The position numbers were made by a program, and so were the translations under genes. From Malikia sp. (GTDB lineage Bacteria; Pseudomonadota; Gammaproteobacteria; Burkholderiales; Burkholderiaceae_C): DNA of 64,000 bases. The notes under the pieces are model-generated. The model was not told the origin of the DNA. It did not search any database and was given only the letters and a program-made list of their open reading frames with translations. The stretch covers positions 1 to 64,000 of the forward strand of contig NZ_JAQTZS010000006.1 of assembly GCF_028687635.1 (NCBI RefSeq). Reading direction: 5' to 3'. Below are positions 8,125 to 16,110 of the stretch, piece after piece (position 1 is the stretch's first letter; each line of letters starts with the position of its first letter).

Positions 8125-8202
8125 GGTCACTTGTGTCTCCCTCGCGTCGATGTCGGTGCCAGGAAGTGCCGCAGTGTCGCCGGCCTGAGCTGTCTGTTCC
8201 AT
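8125..8202 (-). pseudogene. 5' part of the interrupted SufC-like remnant
   Basis: ATG at 8202 follows GGGAGGATTT, a good ribosome binding site. It encodes MEQTAQAGDTAALPGTDIDA and then RETQVT before the element. If the element is removed at TGACC | AGCCTG, this frame runs into SLPLHERARLG, giving one 94-codon ORF. Because that ORF lacks all ATP-binding motifs, the gene was probably already deleted internally before the element arrived. With the element present the frame continues for 43 unrelated codons. Confidence 0.45.
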
Positions 8203-8317
8203 AAATCCTCCCTCAGTCACAGACCCGCTCTCAAGCGGGACATCGCCGCATTTTGAGTGCTGACGGACCTTCGCGCCACTACAATCCGGCCCCTCTCATC
8301 GCAAACGGACCCGCAGC

Positions 8318-9193
8318 ATGGACATCGTCGTCAACGAGGAACTCAAGGCCTATATCGACCCCCTCACGCCCGAGGAGTACCAGGCGCTCGAGCGCAGCCT
8401 GCTGGCCGAGGGCTGTCGCGATGCGCTGGTCCTGTGGGGCGAGCTGCTGATCGACGGCCACAACCGCTACCAGATCTGCCGCCAGCATGGCCTGCCGTTC
8501 CAGACCGTGCAGAGCAAGCTGTTCAAGGACATCGAGGATGTGCACCTCTGGATGATCGACCAGCACCTGGGCCGGCGCAGCGTGTCGGACTTCCAGCGCG
8601 GGGTGCTCGCGCTGCGCCAGCGCGAGATCGTCGCCGCGCGCCGGGCCCGCTTCCTCGAGGCCTCGGCGCAGGATGGCGCGGCCGAAGCAGTGGCATCCGA
8701 GCAGCAGGCCGGAGCGGCCGACGACCTGCCCTGGGAGGGCGAATCCAGTTATCCCACGCCCCAGCCGCTCAAGAGCCGCGAGGACCTCGCGCGCGCCGCC
8801 CGCCTCAGCAGCAGCCAGATCGCGATGATCGAAAAGATCCACCAGCAGGCCGAGCCCGAGCTGGTGGCCGCGCTCAAGTCGGGCTCGATCTCGATCAATG
8901 CCGCCGCCGCCGTCGCCACCCTGCCGCCCGAGGAGCAGAAAGCCGCGGCCGTCGCCGGCAAGGAGGAACTCAAGCAGGCCGCCAAGCGCGTGCGCGAGGC
9001 CAAGCGCAAGCCGCGCGCGGCGGCGGTCCGGGATGGCGAAGCAGGCGAGGGCGCTGCTTCGGCAGAGGTTGCCGCATCGGCCGACCTGGCTGGCGAACTG
9101 CAGGCGTTAAACAAGCGCGTGGCCGAGCTCACCGCCGAGAACGAGGCACTGCGCAAGCAGGTCGCCAACCTCTTGTCGCAACTGGTCGGCTGA
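8318..9193 (+). CDS. ParB/Spo0J-like domain protein
   Basis: 291 residues. The N-terminal half (residues 1-110) resembles ParB-like nuclease/partition domains in the stand-alone chromosomal form: LTPEEYQALERSLLAEGCRD, then LIDGHNRYQIC, where the GHNRY box is the typical nucleotide-binding motif, and IDQHLGRRSVSDFQRG. The middle is Ala/Glu-rich with a region like the HTH of these proteins (REDLARAARLSSSQIAMIEKI). The last 35 residues form a leucine-heptad coiled coil (LNKRVAELTAENEALRKQ). No parA is adjacent, so a partition role is not supported; DNA binding is inferred. The gene is monocistronic or paired with the DUF3820 gene 44 bp downstream. Confidence 0.75.
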   Translation: MDIVVNEELKAYIDPLTPEEYQALERSLLAEGCRDALVLWGELLIDGHNRYQICRQHGLPFQTVQSKLFKDIEDVHLWMIDQHLGRRSVSDFQRGVLALRQREIVAARRARFLEASAQDGAAEAVASEQQAGAADDLPWEGESSYPTPQPLKSREDLARAARLSSSQIAMIEKIHQQAEPELVAALKSGSISINAAAAVATLPPEEQKAAAVAGKEELKQAAKRVREAKRKPRAAAVRDGEAGEGAASAEVAASADLAGELQALNKRVAELTAENEALRKQVANLLSQLVG

Positions 9194-9237
9194 GACCCCC
9201 ATTCGATCCGCCCGCGACCTTGCCAGCCCGCCAAGCC

Positions 9238-9471
9238 ATGGACCCACTGGACCCGACCCAGCTCGAACGCCTGCTGACGGTCGAGATGCCCTACGGCAAG
9301 TACCAGGGCCGCCTGATTGCCGACCTGCCGGGCCCCTACCTGAACTGGTTCGCGCGCGAGGGCTTTCCGTCCGGCGATCTGGGTCGCCTGCTCGCGCTGA
9401 TGCAGACCATCGACCACAACGGCCTGCGCGAGCTGCTGCGGCCCCTGCGCGCTCGCGTGCGCCGGACCTGA
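9238..9471 (+). CDS. DUF3820 family protein
   Basis: 77 residues. The signature MPYGKYQGRLIADLPGPYLNW and the downstream FPSGDLGRLLALM are typical of the small DUF3820 proteins (once called putative quorum-sensing-regulated virulence factors; biochemical role unknown). Start 9238 is the first ATG before the domain and gives the usual family length. It is co-directional with the ParB-like gene. No strong ribosome binding site is visible (GCCAAGCC). Confidence 0.75.
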   Translation: MDPLDPTQLERLLTVEMPYGKYQGRLIADLPGPYLNWFAREGFPSGDLGRLLALMQTIDHNGLRELLRPLRARVRRT

Positions 9472-9604
9472 TCCCGGCGTATTTTCGGATAGTCTGTCAT
9501 CTTTCAGGAAAATACTGATGGTGGATCAGTAGCTATCTTCTTTTTCTTGAGGATAAAACCGCTATCCTGTCTGTTGTGAACAACCTTTCTCAAAGGAGAA
9601 AACC

Positions 9605-10621
9605 ATGAAAACGATGTCCCTGCTCGCGGCCGTGCTGGCCCTGGGCCTGACCTTGGGTGTCGGTGATGCCGATGCCGCCAGACGCCTGGGCGGCGGCAAG
9701 TCCGCCGGCATGCAGCGCGAGATGACGGTCGGCAAGACGCCGGGCGCTACTCCGGCGCAGGCGCCAACCGCGCCGATGGCCGCCACCGCAGCGGCGCCCG
9801 GCGCCATGGCGGCAGCCCCCGCCGCGGCTGCCGCCCAGTCCAAGCGCTCCTGGATGGGCCCGCTGGCGGGCATCGCCGCGGGCATCGGCCTGGCCGCGCT
9901 GGCCTCGCATTTCGGCTTCGGCGATGAGCTGGCCTCGATGATGATGATCGGCCTGCTGGTCATGCTCGCGGTCGCGGTGATCGGCTTCATCATGCGTCGC
10001 CGTGTCGCGGCGCGCAATCCCGCCATGGCGGCTGCTGGCGCCGGCGCCGGTGCAGGCGGCATGTTCCGCAGCGCCCAGACCGATGCGCAAGCGCCGCGTG
10101 GTTTCGATGTCTCGCTGCCGCCGGTCAGTTCGCCGGCTGGCGCTTCGACCGGCTCCTCGCTGTTCGGCTCGACCCTCGGTGCCAGCCCGGCGCCGACTTC
10201 CGCCATTGGCTCCGGCCTGGCTGCTGCTCCGGTGGCCGCTCCGGTCATCCCGGCCGGCTTCGACGTCGACGCTTTCGTGCGCAACGCCAAGGTCAACTTC
10301 ATCCGCCTGCAGGCCGCCAACGACGCCGGCAACCTCGACGAACTGCGCGAGGTCACCACGTCCGAGATGTTCGCCGAGCTCAAGATGGACGTCCTGGAGC
10401 GCGGCAATGCCCAGCAGCATACCGAGGTGGTCACCATCGCCGCCGAGGTGCTTGAGGTGGTCGAGGAAGCCACGCGCTACGTCGTCAGCGTGCGCTTCAC
10501 TGGCCAGATCCGCGAGGACAAGTTCGCCGCACCCGAAGCCTTCGACGAAGTCTGGCACCTGACCAAGGCGCGCACCGACTCGGGCGGCTGGCTGCTGTCC
10601 GGCATCCAGCAGGCGCAGTAA
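9605..10621 (+). CDS. Tim44-like domain membrane protein
   Basis: 338 residues. A signal peptide at residues 1-24 is followed by Ala/Pro-rich linker. Two hydrophobic segments occur at about 80-100 (MGPLAGIAAGIGLAALASHF) and 105-130 (MMMIGLLVMLAVAVIGFIMRRR). A low-complexity linker leads to a C-terminal Tim44-like/NTF2-fold domain at about 220-338 (FDVDAFVRNAKVNFIRLQAA, TSEMFAELKMDV, EVWHLTKARTDSGGWLLSGI). Bacterial proteins of this type are anchored with the domain outside the membrane; no defined reaction is known. AAAGGAG lies 7 nt before the ATG. Confidence 0.85.
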   Translation: MKTMSLLAAVLALGLTLGVGDADAARRLGGGKSAGMQREMTVGKTPGATPAQAPTAPMAATAAAPGAMAAAPAAAAAQSKRSWMGPLAGIAAGIGLAALASHFGFGDELASMMMIGLLVMLAVAVIGFIMRRRVAARNPAMAAAGAGAGAGGMFRSAQTDAQAPRGFDVSLPPVSSPAGASTGSSLFGSTLGASPAPTSAIGSGLAAAPVAAPVIPAGFDVDAFVRNAKVNFIRLQAANDAGNLDELREVTTSEMFAELKMDVLERGNAQQHTEVVTIAAEVLEVVEEATRYVVSVRFTGQIREDKFAAPEAFDEVWHLTKARTDSGGWLLSGIQQAQ

Positions 10622-10665
10622 GCCCAGTGCCGGTAGGTGGCGGGGGCATGGGTCAAAATACACCC

Positions 10666-12342
10666 ATGTCCGCCACCTACCTCAACGTACCGTTTCGCGA
10701 CAAGGACAGCGCCAAGGCGCTGGGCGCGCGCTGGGACCCGGCCCAGCGCCAGTGGTATGTGCCCCCAGGCCGCGAGCTGGCTCCCTTTGCCGCCTGGTTG
10801 CCGGCTGATCTTGCCGGCACGGCTGGTTCCGAGCTGCCGCCTGCTCCTCTGGCGCCAGCATCTGCCCTTGTTCCAGACCATCACCTCACTTCGCTTGGCC
10901 GCTCGCTGTCAGCGTCCGAGCCCGCACCAGCCTACGCGAGTCCGGCGAGTCAGCCCGCCCTCAGTCTGTCGCAACTCCTCGCGGGCGTTGCCCAGGTGGT
11001 GACCCAGGCCTTTCCCGCCGGGGTCTGGACCCTGGTCGAGGTGGTCGACGCGCGGCTGCGCAACGGCCATGTCTATCTCGAACTGTCCGAGCGCGACGCC
11101 TCGGGCCAGCCGCTGGCCAAGGCCAATGCCATGGTCTGGGCCTCCACCGCAAGCCGCATCCTGCCCGAATTCGAGCGCGCGACTGGCGCCACCCTCGGTC
11201 CGGGCATCAAGCTGCTGGTACGCGCGCGACCGAACTTCAAGCCACAGTACGGCTTCAGCCTTGAAATTGACGCGATCGACTCCGGTTACACCCTGGGCGA
11301 CCTGGAGGCGCGCCAGCGCGAGATCCGCGAGCGGCTGCAGCGCGAGGGCCTCTACACGCGGCAACAGCGGCTCGATCCACCCTGGGACTATCAGCGCGTG
11401 CTCGTGATCGCGCCCGAAGGCGGCGCAGGCCTGGGCGACTTCCAGGCCGAAGCCAGCCGCTTGCAGCAGCACGGCGTCTGCCGCTTCGACTACGCCTACA
11501 GTCGCTTCCAGGGCGAGGGCGCCGCTGCCGAGATCCGCTCGATCCTGCTGCTCGCCTTGCAAGGTCTTGTTGCCGCCAAGCGGCCCGATGCGGTGGTGAT
11601 CATCCGCGGCGGCGGCGCGGTCAACGACCTGGCCTGGCTCAACGACTACGAGCTCGCGCGCACCATCTGCGAGCTTGAGCGGCCAGTGCTGACCGGCATT
11701 GGCCACGAGCGCGACAACACCCTGCTCGACGAAGTCGCGCAGCAGCGCTTCGATACCCCGTCCAAGGTCGTGGCCGGGATCGAGCAGCAGATCGTGCGCC
11801 GCGCCGCCGAGGCGCGCGCCCATTTCGAGACCATTGCCCGGCTCTGCCAGCGCTGCATCGCCCAGGCCCGCATCGAGGCGCAGCAGGCCGAGTCCCTGGT
11901 CCGCGCGCTGGCCTGGCGCCAGCTCGACGCGGCGCGTCACCGCGTGCCGGCCGCCTGGTCCGAGGTCCAGGCCCAGGCCCGGCGGCTGCTGCGTGCGGCC
12001 CGCGAGCAGTCGCAATTGCGCCTGCACCAGATCGGCGAGCGCGCCGACGTCGCCGTGCGGCTGGCCGGCGAGTCCGCCGCGCGGTCGCTGCAGGAGGTGG
12101 CAGGCGGCAGCCGCCAGGCGCTGCGTCAGGCGCGCCAGGACTCGCGCGCGCTGATGCGCGAGATCGCCGGCCAGGGCCCGGAAAAGACGCTCGCGCGTGG
12201 CTTCGCCATCGTGCGCGACGCCGCCGGCCATACCCTGCAGCGCGCCGCCGAGCTCAAGCCAGGCCAGGCGCTGCAGATCCAGTTCCACGACGGCCGGGTG
12301 GACGCGCAGCTCGCGCGGCCTGCCGCCACCCCTGCCGATTGA
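10666..12342 (+). CDS. xseA: Exodeoxyribonuclease VII large subunit with N-terminal DUF5710 domain
   Basis: 558 residues; XseA is normally about 400-460. Residues 3-40 (YLNVPFRDKDSAKALGARWD...WYVPPG) are a DUF5710 module, seen elsewhere at the start of topoisomerase/primase-type proteins. After a linker come the OB-fold at about 95-200 (VWTLVEVVDARLRNGHVYLEL) and the catalytic core at about 215-430 with the family block IRGGGAVNDLAWLNDYELAR, TGIGHERDNTLLDEVA and FDTPSKVV. A long coiled coil follows, and the C-terminal PEKTLARGFAIVRDAAG. With XseB it degrades single-stranded DNA to oligonucleotides. Start 10666 is chosen because it begins directly at the DUF5710 domain. xseB follows after 22 bp. 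Confidence 0.93.
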   Translation: MSATYLNVPFRDKDSAKALGARWDPAQRQWYVPPGRELAPFAAWLPADLAGTAGSELPPAPLAPASALVPDHHLTSLGRSLSASEPAPAYASPASQPALSLSQLLAGVAQVVTQAFPAGVWTLVEVVDARLRNGHVYLELSERDASGQPLAKANAMVWASTASRILPEFERATGATLGPGIKLLVRARPNFKPQYGFSLEIDAIDSGYTLGDLEARQREIRERLQREGLYTRQQRLDPPWDYQRVLVIAPEGGAGLGDFQAEASRLQQHGVCRFDYAYSRFQGEGAAAEIRSILLLALQGLVAAKRPDAVVIIRGGGAVNDLAWLNDYELARTICELERPVLTGIGHERDNTLLDEVAQQRFDTPSKVVAGIEQQIVRRAAEARAHFETIARLCQRCIAQARIEAQQAESLVRALAWRQLDAARHRVPAAWSEVQAQARRLLRAAREQSQLRLHQIGERADVAVRLAGESAARSLQEVAGGSRQALRQARQDSRALMREIAGQGPEKTLARGFAIVRDAAGHTLQRAAELKPGQALQIQFHDGRVDAQLARPAATPAD

Positions 12343-12364
12343 CTATTCGATAGAGAACCCCGCC

Positions 12365-12589
12365 ATGAAAGCCAAGACCTTTCGGGATGCCTATGGCGTG
12401 CTGCAACGCCACGCCCAGACCCTGCGCGAGCAGGATGAGCCCAATATCGATGACCTGCTCGCCATCGTGACCGAGTCGGTCGGCGCCTACAAGGTCTGCC
12501 AAGAGCGCATCGACGCGGTCGAGCAGGCGCTCGAAAAGGCCTTGGGCGGCGGAGCCGAGATTTCCCTCAACCCCGCAACAGAAAGTTGA
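12365..12589 (+). CDS. xseB: Exodeoxyribonuclease VII small subunit
   Basis: 74 residues. KTFRDAYGVLQRHAQTLREQDEPNIDDLLAIVTESVGAYKVCQERIDAVEQALEKAL is the helical bundle of XseB proteins (the usual LE-Ix-LE- pattern is relaxed here). It binds the coiled coil of XseA. The gene directly follows xseA. The short TES tail is typical. Identification leans on position as well as on sequence. Confidence 0.8.
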   Translation: MKAKTFRDAYGVLQRHAQTLREQDEPNIDDLLAIVTESVGAYKVCQERIDAVEQALEKALGGGAEISLNPATES

Positions 12590-12596
12590 CATTCCC

Positions 12597-13202
12597 ATGA
12601 AACTGTTCCTCAAGCCCGGCGCCTGCTCGCTGTCTCCGCATATCGTGCTCGAAGAGCTGGGCCTGCCCTACGAGACCGAAGTGGTCGACCTGGCGCGCAA
12701 GACCACCGCTTCCGGCCAGGATTTCCTGGCCATCAACCCCAAGGGCTATGTGCCGGCGCTGCAGCTCGACGGCGGTGAACTGCTGACCGAAGGCCCGGCG
12801 ATCGTGCAGTACCTGGCCGACCTCGTGCCCGAGAAGCGGCTCGCACCGGCCAATGGCAGCGTCGCGCGCTACCAGCTGCAGTCCTGGCTGACCTTCATCG
12901 GCACCGAACTGCACAAGTCCTTCAGCCCCTTCTTCAACCCGAAGGCGCCGCAGGAGTGGAAGGACATCGCGCGCGCCAACCTGGAGCGCCGCCTGGCCTA
13001 CACCGCGCGACAGCTCGAAGGCCAGGACTACCTGCTCGGCAGCGACTTCTCGGTCGCCGATGCCTACCTGTTCACCGTGCTGGGCTGGGCCAAGTTCATC
13101 CAACTCGACCTCGGTGCCTGGCCCGTGCTGGTGGCCTACCAGGCGCGCGTGGCCGCCCGTCCCGCCGTGCAAGCCGCCCTCAAGGCCGAAGGCCTGGCCT
13201 GA
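12597..13202 (+). CDS. gst: Glutathione S-transferase, beta class
   Basis: 201 residues, the normal length. The thioredoxin-like N-domain MKLFLKPGACSLSPHIVLEE has Cys10 as in beta-class bacterial enzymes. The glutathione-binding cis-Pro loop is YVPALQLDGG and the E/S pair is ELLTEGPAIVQYL. The C-terminal helical domain contains LLGSDFSVADAYLFTVLGW, the N-capping/hydrophobic staple region. Cytoplasmic, likely conjugating or reducing electrophiles. It starts 7 bp after xseB, so probably the last gene of that transcript, followed by a terminator at 13231. Confidence 0.93.
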   Translation: MKLFLKPGACSLSPHIVLEELGLPYETEVVDLARKTTASGQDFLAINPKGYVPALQLDGGELLTEGPAIVQYLADLVPEKRLAPANGSVARYQLQSWLTFIGTELHKSFSPFFNPKAPQEWKDIARANLERRLAYTARQLEGQDYLLGSDFSVADAYLFTVLGWAKFIQLDLGAWPVLVAYQARVAARPAVQAALKAEGLA

Positions 13203-13230
13203 CGGGGATTTCGCGACTGCTTAAAAAACA

Positions 13231-13268
13231 GACAATCCGGCCAGGGAGGAAGATGGCCGGATTTTGTG
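13231..13268 (+). terminator. Terminator after gst
   Basis: AATCCGGCCA (13234-13243) pairs with TGGCCGGATT (13254-13263), followed by TTG. Strong stem, short T tract. Confidence 0.75.
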
Positions 13269-13443
13269 ACATCGACCGGGATAAATTCCCTCTTCACATC
13301 CTGTTCATATCTGATAACCTGAACGCATTCGGGTTAGACATTAATTTCTGATTCGACTGCTGGTTTTGCCTTGAAAAACAGCTTTAGGTGAGGGGGGAAA
13401 GGCAGAGCCTTTTGACCCGGCCATGTGCCGGGTTTCTTTTTTT
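13269..13443 (+). ncRNA. ORF-free stretch ending in a terminator; possible small RNA
   Basis: This part of the gst to 13534 intergenic region is AT-richer than its surroundings and has no convincing ORF, but it ends in a second, classic terminator: ACCCGGC-CATGT-GCCGGGT followed by TTTCTTTTTTT (13415-13443). A possible promoter is TTCACA at 13293 with a weak TAACCT at 13315. A terminator with no gene in front of it suggests an independent short transcript of about 100 nt. No known RNA family was recognised. Confidence 0.35.
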
Positions 13444-13533
13444 CCGCCGAACGGATTTTTCATCCCGTTGGGCAAACGCTAGAATCACGAACTCGCCCTT
13501 GAGGAAAGGGCATCAATCTGGGAGTGGCACCGG

Positions 13534-13800
13534 ATGGACAAGCAATCGGGATCGCGTAACCGCTTCGAGCGTCTCAGCAGCAAGCTGGCCCAGCTCGAAT
13601 CCGTGCTGACCATGGTCGGCGGCGAGGGCGTCGGACATTTCCGCCAGCAGGAGGCCGAGTTGCAGGCCTATTTCCTCGAACTGTGCTCGCGCATGGCCGG
13701 CGAGTGCCGCGACCTGTGCGAGTCGCTGCACCTGGCCGAGATCGAGAGCGAGGGCGAGTCGGAACAAGAGCCATCCCGCTCCCGGATGCTGCTCAACTAG
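13534..13800 (+). CDS. Small conserved-looking hypothetical protein
   Basis: 88 residues, mostly helical, with no signal peptide. Two close cysteines occur in CSRMAGECRDLCES, and the C-terminus is acidic (EIESEGESEQEPS). GGGAG lies 9 nt before the ATG. Base composition and codon use match its neighbours. Its 3' end overlaps the convergent DUF167 gene by 8 bp. No family recognised. Confidence 0.6.
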   Translation: MDKQSGSRNRFERLSSKLAQLESVLTMVGGEGVGHFRQQEAELQAYFLELCSRMAGECRDLCESLHLAEIESEGESEQEPSRSRMLLN

Positions 13801-14056
13801 CGCCCAGCGCCGCCCTGAGCGCCGCGTCGTCCAGACCGTCCACCTCGACCCGCTTGGTCCGGCCGCTGGTCCCCATCTCGATGTGGATAGCCGACTTCGG
13901 CACACCGCAGAGTTTTGACAGGAAGGCGATCAGCGCCTTGTTGGCCTCGCCGTCGACCGGCGGCGCCTTGAGCTGGATCTTGGGCTTGCCGTCGAACAGG
14001 CCGGCCAGCTGGGTCTGCTTGGCGCCGGGCTGGCAATAGAGGACGATGCGGGCCAT
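13793..14056 (-). CDS. DUF167 family protein (YggU-like)
   Basis: 87 residues. The family core is plain: VYCQPGAKQTQ-like start (IVLYCQPGAKQTQLAGL), LKAPPVDGEANKALIAFLS and KSAIHIEMGTSGRTKRVEV. Structure known for homologues, function not. It probably forms an operon with the DsbA-like gene just upstream (5 bp gap). Confidence 0.9.
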   Translation of the reverse strand: MARIVLYCQPGAKQTQLAGLFDGKPKIQLKAPPVDGEANKALIAFLSKLCGVPKSAIHIEMGTSGRTKRVEVDGLDDAALRAALGAS

Positions 14057-14061
14057 GCGCT

Positions 14062-14724
14062 TCAGGCGTCCGGTGCGGTGGCGGCGATATGGGTCAGCGC
14101 CTGTTCGAGCTGCTCGACCGGCCGGCTGCCCGTGATCACGTAGCGGTCGTTGACCACCATGGTGGGCACTGAATTCACGCCCGCTTGACGGTAGAAGGTT
14201 TCAAGCTTGCGCACTTCCTGGGTGAACTCGTCGCCCGCCAGGATCTCCATCGCGCGCTCGCGGTCCAGTCCGGCGGCTTCGGTGGCGTTGAGCAGCACAT
14301 CGTCGGCGTCCATCGGCAGGCAGTCGCGGTGGCAGGCCAGCAGCAGGGCCTGCTTGAGCGCGAGCTGGCGCTCGGGGTGCTCGGTGCCGGCCCAGTGCAG
14401 CAGCCGGTGTGCGTTCAGGGTCAGGTAGATGCGGTCGCGCCCCTCGGGCGCGAACTCGAAGCCGACCTCGGCGCCGCGCTGGCGGATCGTCGCTTGCATG
14501 GCGGCCTGCTGCTCGGGCGTCGAGCCGTATTTCCGCGTCAGCATCTCGCCCAGGTCCTGACCGCCGGGCGGCAGTTCGGGCGCGAGCTCGAAGGGCTGCA
14601 GGCGCAGGCTGACCGGCACTGCCGCCGGCAGGCGCTCAAGAGCCTGCTGCAAGGCGGCCAGCCCGATGGCGCACCAGGGACAGGAGATGTCGGAGATGAA
14701 ATCGATTTTCAGGAGTTGGCTCAT
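14062..14724 (-). CDS. DsbA-family oxidoreductase, FrnE-like
   Basis: 220 residues, no signal peptide, so cytoplasmic. Thioredoxin fold with active site CPWC at residues 15-18 (FISDISCPWCAIG). A helical insertion follows, and the cis-Pro loop is GVNSVPTMVVND. The FrnE/polyketide-isomerase branch of the DsbA superfamily catalyses thiol-disulfide exchange or cis-trans isomerisation; the substrate is unknown. Start 14724 is the first ATG directly before the domain; the frame remains open far upstream but only antisense to the SRAP gene. Confidence 0.9.
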   Translation of the reverse strand: MSQLLKIDFISDISCPWCAIGLAALQQALERLPAAVPVSLRLQPFELAPELPPGGQDLGEMLTRKYGSTPEQQAAMQATIRQRGAEVGFEFAPEGRDRIYLTLNAHRLLHWAGTEHPERQLALKQALLLACHRDCLPMDADDVLLNATEAAGLDRERAMEILAGDEFTQEVRKLETFYRQAGVNSVPTMVVNDRYVITGSRPVEQLEQALTHIAATAPDA

Positions 14725-14780
14725 TCCTGGATTTTCACCCGATTTCAGTCCCGGCTGCCCCGCCCGGGTCTGGCCGGACT

Positions 14781-15473
14781 TCAGCCTTGCTCGACCGGAT
14801 TGGCCGTCAGCCAGTTGGCCGGGTAGGCGCGCATGAACTCCATCGCCTTGCCCTGCGGGGCGTTGAGCCAGGCGTCGTAGGCGCCTTCGTTGAGGATGGC
14901 CGGCATGCGCTTCTCGGCGCCAGGCGGCTGGTAGCGGTGCATCAAGCCGTGGCCGTAGGCGCTGACCGTGAGCAGGGTGAAGCTGAGGATGGATTCGCCC
15001 ATGTCGCCCGCATCGCCCTCGGCCTTGCCCCAGCGCTCCCACAGACCCGCCACGCCCATGGGTCTGCCATCGACGCGCGCGATGCGGGTCGGCACCGCCT
15101 TGCCAGTGCGCCAGTTGTCCACGAAGAAGGCCATCATCGGCACGATGCAGCGGCGCGACTCCGACCAGGCCGCGCCGAAGTTCTTGGAGCCCGGGACCGC
15201 ATCCGGCTTGGCATTGACCAGCTTGGACGAGCGCAGCTTGGCGTCGGAGGCGGACTTGGCCCAGGCCGGTGCCAGGCCAAACTGGCCGACCGCCAGTTCG
15301 CGCGCGGCTGATGCCTCGGCGGTGGCGGCATCGACGGGCGCCGGCTGGTTGCGGATGAATACGCCCGGTCGGCGTGGCCAGATGTCGCGCCCCGGGAGGA
15401 CGTCGGGGGCCGACAGGTTGAAGGCTTCGGTGTAGAGCGTCGCGAGCCGGACGCTTTCGTAGTGGGTGATCAT
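14781..15473 (-). CDS. SRAP (YedK/HMCES) family protein lacking catalytic residues
   Basis: 230 residues. SRAP proteins shield abasic sites by a thiazolidine crosslink through Cys2. The fold markers are present: FGLAPAWAKS, the Asn of KLVNAKPD (about residue 87), RRCIVPMMAFF, PMGVAGLWERW, FTLLTVSA and a His before RMPAIL. However, residue 2 is Ile (MITHYESV) where active members have Cys (MCTHY- or MCGR-). The Glu that belongs in the YE motif after the IVP block is Val118 (AFFVDNW). No upstream ATG-TGC start exists in frame. It therefore reads as a degenerate, non-crosslinking member that may still bind DNA. Confidence 0.8.
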   Translation of the reverse strand: MITHYESVRLATLYTEAFNLSAPDVLPGRDIWPRRPGVFIRNQPAPVDAATAEASAARELAVGQFGLAPAWAKSASDAKLRSSKLVNAKPDAVPGSKNFGAAWSESRRCIVPMMAFFVDNWRTGKAVPTRIARVDGRPMGVAGLWERWGKAEGDAGDMGESILSFTLLTVSAYGHGLMHRYQPPGAEKRMPAILNEGAYDAWLNAPQGKAMEFMRAYPANWLTANPVEQG

Positions 15474-15645
15474 GCGGCGATGCTAGCGCATCGGCTCGCT
15501 GGCCGAACATCGAATGCTCGCTTCAGGTGCCATTCAGGTCGGCTGGCTGCCTGATTTATGGGCAGATCATCGAAGCCCAGCAGCGACAAGGGGTTAGCGA
15601 GCCACTTGGTGGGTTGTCCACAGCTTTGACCACGCAGATTGGGGA

Positions 15646-15996
15646 TTACCGCGCCACCATCCAGCCCTCGCTGCCCTTGACGAAGCGGTAGCTCGCCGGC
15701 TCCCTGGCCAGGGTGCCCAGGTGCTCGATTTCGAGTTCGACGTCGCAGCGGTAAGCCTGCTCGCCGTCGGGCTGGCAGCCGATCTTGCGCACGCCCTTGA
15801 TCTCGCCGGTGAACTGGCGCGCCGCTTGCGTCAGTCCCTTGCCCAGCAGCTGTTCCATCGAGGCATTCTGGGCGCCGACCTGGCGCTCGACGGCCTGCCG
15901 CAGGTCGGCCTCCGTCGGCTCATTGGTACAAGCCGCCAGACCGAGCGCGCAAGCCAGTGGCAGCATCAAGCGGGATAGGTGTGTCGTGATGTCCAT
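15646..15996 (-). CDS. Small lipoprotein of unknown function
   Basis: 116 residues. Lipobox LGLAAC puts the lipidated Cys at about residue 23, followed by Asn, which does not give the inner-membrane Asp+2 signal, so outer-membrane sorting is likely. The rest includes two more cysteines (KIGCQPDGEQAYRCDVELE) and ends SYRFVKGSEGWMVAR, a small beta-rich domain common in short proteobacterial lipoproteins. Function unknown. It is divergent from the DASS permease. The 172 bp between it and the SRAP gene hold nothing I recognise. Confidence 0.75.
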   Translation of the reverse strand: MDITTHLSRLMLPLACALGLAACTNEPTEADLRQAVERQVGAQNASMEQLLGKGLTQAARQFTGEIKGVRKIGCQPDGEQAYRCDVELEIEHLGTLAREPASYRFVKGSEGWMVAR

Positions 15997-16110
15997 GCGG
16001 TCAGTGTGCCGTGCTTGCGCTTCGGCGCCAAGGCCTGGACTAGAATGAATTTGCCGGGCAAGGGCGAGGTCTGTTGGCCGGAAATCTGCAGCAATTCACG
16101 AAAGACTGCC

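Noticed and set aside
7970-8188. 72-codon plus-strand ORF inside the 266-bp element
   Set aside because: Spans the element boundary and has no coding features.
8221-8240. Hairpin CCCGCT-CTCA-AGCGGG as a terminator
   Set aside because: No T tract on either strand, and it sits between divergent genes where no terminator is needed.
14062-15510. 482-codon reading of the DsbA-like gene extended upstream
   Set aside because: The extra 260 codons are antisense-frame shadow of the SRAP gene; the thioredoxin fold starts at 14724.
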